From NCBI GenBank assembly GCA_021298045.1, contig JAJTHY010000032.1, forward strand, positions 1-9,472: a stretch of DNA of 9,472 nucleotides, in the 5' to 3' direction. Below the pieces are notes generated by a model. That model did no database searches. It saw only the letters and a list, made by a program, of their open reading frames with translations, and was not told where the DNA came from. This document shows, piece after piece, positions 6,304 to 9,472 of the stretch. Position 1 is the first letter of the stretch, and every line of letters begins with the position of its first letter. The DNA comes from Candidatus Jidaibacter sp. Lineage in GTDB: Bacteria > Pseudomonadota > Alphaproteobacteria > Rickettsiales > Midichloriaceae. Made by a program: the position numbers and the translations under genes.

Positions 6304-6597
6304 TTATGCTCCCTTACTGAATTCAATCATCTTACCTTTTTCAATAGTAACAATAGCTTTTTTGTAACCTTGTCTCGCACCTATTACACCACGGAAAATC
6401 TTTTTCTTTTGCTTCGAATTTAGCATATTAACTGCAATAACCTTAACAGAAAACAGCTTCTCAATCGCCTCTTTAACGCTTGTTTTGGTTGCATTTTTAG
6501 CCACCTTAAAAGTGTGCTTGGACAATTCAGATTGAATAGTAGCTTTTTCCGAATATATAGGAGCTATCAACACATCAAAAATATTTTTACTTAGCAT
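6304..6597 (-). CDS. rplW: 50S ribosomal protein L23
   Basis: L23 rims the polypeptide exit and is the main docking site for trigger factor and SRP. The product is 97 aa (E. coli 100). Typical blocks are DVLIAPIYSEKAT (about residues 8-20), FKVAKNATKTSVKEAIEKLFSVKVIAVN (30-57) and the basic KQKKKIFRGVIGARQGYKKAIVTI loop and strand. Its ATG overlaps the rplD end by 7 nt (ATGCTAA), with AGAGG 5 nt upstream inside rplD, pointing to coupling with L4. Confidence 0.97.
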   Translation of the reverse strand: MLSKNIFDVLIAPIYSEKATIQSELSKHTFKVAKNATKTSVKEAIEKLFSVKVIAVNMLNSKQKKKIFRGVIGARQGYKKAIVTIEKGKMIEFSKGA

Positions 6598-7214
6598 GCA
6601 AACCTCTTTTCTATTGCATCAACCGCTTCTTTGGAAATTAGCAAGGTTTGATGCCTTAAAATATCATATACGTTTAAACCACCTAACGGAATAACATCTA
6701 CATAAGGTATATTAGCAGATGAATTCACTAGGTTTTGATCCAACTCAACATCAACGATTAACGCCGAAGAAGCATTTAGATCCTTTAGTTTACTGCTTAA
6801 TCCAGATGTTTTATAAGAATCAAGTTTAGCAGAGTCCAGCACTATAATAGACTTTTCAAGACATTTCAAGGACAATGCCACTTTCAAACCTAAAATTCTT
6901 ACTTTTTTATTCAGACTGTATTCGTGCGAACGAACCACAGGGCCAAAAGTAATACCACCTCCAACAAATATAGGAGCTTTTATAGAGCCGTGACGAGCTT
7001 GCCCCGTACCCTTTTGGCGATATATCTTCCTGGTTGAACCAGAGACCTCATTCCTTTGCTTAGTTTTATGGGTTCCAGATCTAGCCTTACTTAACTGCCA
7101 CTGAACTACTCTGTGCAAAATATCTTCCCTTATATCTTGAGCGAATACTTCATCACTCAACTTAAGTTTGGAAACTTCTTTGTTATCCCAATTTTTTATT
7201 ACTGTCTCAACCAT
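6591..7214 (-). CDS. rplD: 50S ribosomal protein L4
   Basis: L4 is an early 23S rRNA binder whose extended loop reaches the exit tunnel; in E. coli it also autoregulates the S10 operon. The product is 207 aa (E. coli 201). The tunnel loop spans about residues 47-95, with TKQRNEVSGSTRKIYRQKGTGQARHGS and then GGGITFGP. The globular domain covers the flanks, with LNVYDILRHQTLLISKEAVDAIEKR near the C-terminus. The Shine-Dalgarno before the ATG is weak (ATTAGAAATT). The gap to rplC is 21 nt. Confidence 0.97.
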   Translation of the reverse strand: MVETVIKNWDNKEVSKLKLSDEVFAQDIREDILHRVVQWQLSKARSGTHKTKQRNEVSGSTRKIYRQKGTGQARHGSIKAPIFVGGGITFGPVVRSHEYSLNKKVRILGLKVALSLKCLEKSIIVLDSAKLDSYKTSGLSSKLKDLNASSALIVDVELDQNLVNSSANIPYVDVIPLGGLNVYDILRHQTLLISKEAVDAIEKRFAC

Positions 7215-7235
7215 AATTTCTAATCATTTTTCAAT

Positions 7236-7952
7236 TTATTGTGGATTTGCATTCTCTTTGTCTTTTACAATTGCTGCAGGATAAGCTGCACTAGCAGGCA
7301 AAGACATTTTCACTGCATCAGTAATTGTCAAGTATGAACCGACTTTGCCTGGAACAGAGCCGTTAACGGCTATTATACCAAGCTCTTCATCAACTAAAAC
7401 AACTTTAACATTTTGTACGGTAACTGTCTCAGCACCCATATGGCCAGGCATTTTTTTGCCTTTAAATGTTTTCCCTGGATCCTGACGTTGACCTGTAGAA
7501 CCAATAGATCTGTGAGAAACAGAAACACCATGAGACGCCTCTAACCCACCGAAATTATGACGCTTCATACCGCCAGCAAAACCTTTACCAATATTCACGC
7601 CATGGATATCAATACTTTGGTTCACAATAAAATGAGAAACAGATACTTTGATTCCTGGGGTCAATACAGCATCTTCCGATACCCTAAACTCTCTAATTAC
7701 CTTGGTAGCTTTAATGCCAGCTTTAGCGCAAATGCCTTTGACGGATTTATTAACTCTATGCGGCTTAGCTTCACCAAAAGCCATTACCACTGAGGTATAT
7801 CCATCTTTTTGATTAGATTTATTTGAAAGGACGAAATTCTCATCCGCTTTCAATAAAGTAACCGCAAGAGCTTGACCTTCTTTATTAAAGATCTGCGTCA
7901 TACCTACTTTTTTTGCTATAAGGCCAGTTCTTCTATTATGGTTCTGTGACAT
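7236..7952 (-). CDS. rplC: 50S ribosomal protein L3
   Basis: L3 binds near the 3' end of 23S rRNA; a long loop reaches the peptidyl transferase centre and L3 helps start 50S assembly. The product is 238 aa, longer than E. coli L3 (209), mainly through a C-terminal tail rich in Ala and Pro (about residues 212-238) of the type common in alphaproteobacteria. The signature GMKRHNFGGLEASHGVSVSHR is at about 128-148 and GQRQDPGKTFKGKKMPGHMG at 154-173. Q157 aligns with the glutamine that PrmB methylates in E. coli L3. The ATG overlaps the rpsJ stop by one base (TAATG). Confidence 0.97.
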   Translation of the reverse strand: MSQNHNRRTGLIAKKVGMTQIFNKEGQALAVTLLKADENFVLSNKSNQKDGYTSVVMAFGEAKPHRVNKSVKGICAKAGIKATKVIREFRVSEDAVLTPGIKVSVSHFIVNQSIDIHGVNIGKGFAGGMKRHNFGGLEASHGVSVSHRSIGSTGQRQDPGKTFKGKKMPGHMGAETVTVQNVKVVLVDEELGIIAVNGSVPGKVGSYLTITDAVKMSLPASAAYPAAIVKDKENANPQ

Positions 7953-8278
7953 TATTCATTACCCATTAATTTGATTTCCACCTCTATTCCCGCTGGAAGC
8001 TCTAGCTTTTTTAAAGCATCAATTGTTTGAGGAGAAGTTGTAGTGTCAATATACATTAACCTTTCATGATTACGAATCTCAAAAGCTTCACTAGACTCTT
8101 TATCAATATGAGGAGAGCGGTTTACTGAGAATCTCTCAATTTTTCTAGGCATAGGAATAGGGCCTTGAATAGTAGCACCTGTTCTTTTAACAGTATGAAC
8201 AATCTCTTTAACTGAGAGATCAAGAACTCTGTGATCAAAAGCTTTTAGTTTTAACTTAATTTTTTGACGAACACTCAT
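7952..8278 (-). CDS. rpsJ: 30S ribosomal protein S10 / NusE
   Basis: S10 is a 30S head protein and, as NusE, a partner of NusB and NusG in antitermination and transcription-translation coupling. The product is 108 aa (E. coli 103). It has KIKLKLKAFDHRVLD at residues 6-20, the loop RTGATIQGPIPMPRKIERFSVNRSPHIDKESSEAFEIR in consecutive blocks that inserts into the ribosome, and the closing LPAGIEVEIKLMG. A good AGGAG lies 9 nt before the ATG. It follows tuf by only 22 nt, so it is probably cotranscribed with it. Its stop overlaps the rplC start. Confidence 0.98.
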   Translation of the reverse strand: MSVRQKIKLKLKAFDHRVLDLSVKEIVHTVKRTGATIQGPIPMPRKIERFSVNRSPHIDKESSEAFEIRNHERLMYIDTTTSPQTIDALKKLELPAGIEVEIKLMGNE

Positions 8279-8287
8279 TATTACGTT

Positions 8288-8292
8288 CTCCT
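8288..8292 (-). promoter_or_regulatory. Shine-Dalgarno of rpsJ
   Basis: AGGAG on the minus strand, 9 nt before the S10 ATG and inside the 22-nt gap after tuf. It shows independent ribosome recruitment at the start of the S10 block even though no separate leader exists. Confidence 0.8.
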
Positions 8293-8300
8293 CTCGCTAT

Positions 8301-9470
8301 TTACTCAACAATCTCTGCAACAACACCAGCACCAACAGTTCTTCCGCCTTCACGAATCGCGAACTTCAATCCTTTCTCCATCGCAATTGGGGACATCAAT
8401 TCTACTGTTATTGTTGTGTTATCACCTGGCATTATCATCTCTACTCCTTCCGCTAATGCTATAGAACCTGTTACGTCTGTTGTTCTAAAGTAAAATTGCG
8501 GTCTGTAGTTACTGAAGAATGGGGTATGTCTACCGCCTTCCTCTTTCGCTAATACGTAGATTTCTGCCTTAAATTTCTTATGTGGCTTGATCGTTCCTGG
8601 CTTAGCCAATACCTGCCCCCTTTCCACTCCTTCTTTATCTATACCCCTTAATAGCAACCCTACGTTATCCCCAGCTTGACCTTGCTCTAGCTCCTTACGG
8701 AACATTTCTACACCGGTACAAATTGTCTTAACTGTATCTCTTAGCCCTACTATTTCTACTTCATCACCAACTTTTACTATACCCTGTTCTATCCTTCCGG
8801 TTACTACTGTTCCACGACCCGATATTGAGAATACATCTTCTACTGACATCAAAAACGGCTTGTCGGTTTCTCTTACTGGCAATGGTATATAATCATCAAC
8901 TGCTTTCATCAATGCTTCTATTGCTTCCACTCCTTCTGGCTTGCCTTCTAATGCAGCAAGTGCACTACCACGTATTACTGGTATATCATCTCCAGGGAAT
9001 TTATATGCTGATAGTAATTCTCTTACTTCCATTTCCACCAAATCCAACAATTCTGGATCATCCACCATGTCTACTTTATTCAAGAATACTACTAGTGCTG
9101 GAACTCCCACCTGTCTTGCCAACAAAATGTGCTCCCTTGTTTGTGGCATTGGACCATCTGCTGCTGATACTACTAATATCGCTCCGTCCATTTGCGCTGC
9201 ACCGGTGATCATGTTTTTTACATAATCCGCGTGCCCAGGGCAGTCTACGTGACCGTAGTGTCTTTTATCTGTTTGATACTCTACGTGCGCTGTATTGATT
9301 GTAATCCCACGCTCTCTTTCTTCTGGCGCTTTGTCAATTTGATCGTACGCTACAAAATTACCAAATCTCTTTGTAATCGCTGCTGTTAGCGTTGTCTTAC
9401 CATGATCCACGTGTCCTATCGTTCCGATATTTACGTGGTCTTTCTCTCTTACGTATTTTTGCTTACCCAT
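8301..9470 (-). CDS. tuf: Elongation factor Tu
   Basis: EF-Tu is the GTPase that carries aminoacyl-tRNA to the ribosomal A site. The product is complete at 389 aa (E. coli 393). The GTPase domain shows G1 GHVDHGKT (19-26), the switch-I block RGITI (54-58), G3 DCPGH (76-80, where H80 matches the catalytic histidine of E. coli), G4 NKVD (131-134) and G5 SAL (169-171). Domain 2 starts at about 205 (FSISGRGTVVTGRIEQG) and domain 3 at about 295 (GGRHTPFF, RPQFYFRTTDVTG, REGGRTVGAGVV). The stretch before switch I is shorter than in E. coli and resembles the KYFG-type of alphaproteobacteria. Codon choice differs from the downstream genes, with many GTA, ACA, CCA and GCG codons. Promoter and Shine-Dalgarno lie off the right edge. 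Confidence 0.98.
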   Translation of the reverse strand: MGKQKYVREKDHVNIGTIGHVDHGKTTLTAAITKRFGNFVAYDQIDKAPEERERGITINTAHVEYQTDKRHYGHVDCPGHADYVKNMITGAAQMDGAILVVSAADGPMPQTREHILLARQVGVPALVVFLNKVDMVDDPELLDLVEMEVRELLSAYKFPGDDIPVIRGSALAALEGKPEGVEAIEALMKAVDDYIPLPVRETDKPFLMSVEDVFSISGRGTVVTGRIEQGIVKVGDEVEIVGLRDTVKTICTGVEMFRKELEQGQAGDNVGLLLRGIDKEGVERGQVLAKPGTIKPHKKFKAEIYVLAKEEGGRHTPFFSNYRPQFYFRTTDVTGSIALAEGVEMIMPGDNTTITVELMSPIAMEKGLKFAIREGGRTVGAGVVAEIVE

Positions 9471-9472
9471 AA

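Noticed and set aside
8825..9208. Leu-rich 127-codon plus-strand frame antisense to tuf that looks membrane-like
   Set aside because: Its hydrophobicity comes from the reverse complement of tuf's A-ending codons; the opposite strand is an intact EF-Tu.

Overview
The window is one uninterrupted block of translation genes, all on the minus strand. Read in the direction of transcription (high to low coordinates) the order is tuf - rpsJ - rplC - rplD - rplW - rplB - rpsS - rplV - rpsC - rplP - rpmC - rpsQ - rplN - rplX - rplE - rpsN - rpsH - rplF - rplR - rpsE. This is the bacterial S10 operon joined directly to the first two thirds of the spc operon, with EF-Tu placed immediately ahead of S10. 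Nineteen genes are complete. rpsE (S5) is cut by the left edge, and tuf begins two bases from the right edge, so its promoter and upstream neighbours are outside.

The organism looks like an AT-rich alphaproteobacterium, plausibly a reduced, host-associated lineage such as Rickettsiales. The evidence is low GC by eye, the short switch-I region of EF-Tu (KRFGNFVAYDQIDKAPEE), the GQRQDPGK motif and the Ala/Pro-rich C-terminal tail of L3, and a tuf copy directly ahead of rpsJ without rpsL-rpsG-fusA. The genus cannot be fixed from the sequence alone.

Layout: tuf (8301-9470) delivers aminoacyl-tRNA. The S10 block (3257-8278) encodes primary 16S and 23S binders and the exit-tunnel proteins L4, L22 and L23. 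The spc block (1-3244) encodes 5S binders L5 and L18, factor-site proteins L6 and L14, and 30S proteins S14, S8 and S5. Gaps are 0-25 nt, with three overlaps (rpsJ/rplC 1 nt, rplD/rplW 7 nt, rpmC/rpsQ 8 nt). There is no room for an internal terminator or a long leader, so one polycistronic transcript with translational coupling is the simplest reading. No RNA genes, mobile elements, CRISPR, pseudogenes or non-coding stretch above 25 nt were seen.

I found no previously undescribed system here. Points worth a second look are modest: the tuf codon profile, the lack of space for an L4-type S10 leader, stop codons that form part of the next Shine-Dalgarno, a changed S5 spectinomycin loop, and a start-codon correction for L16.
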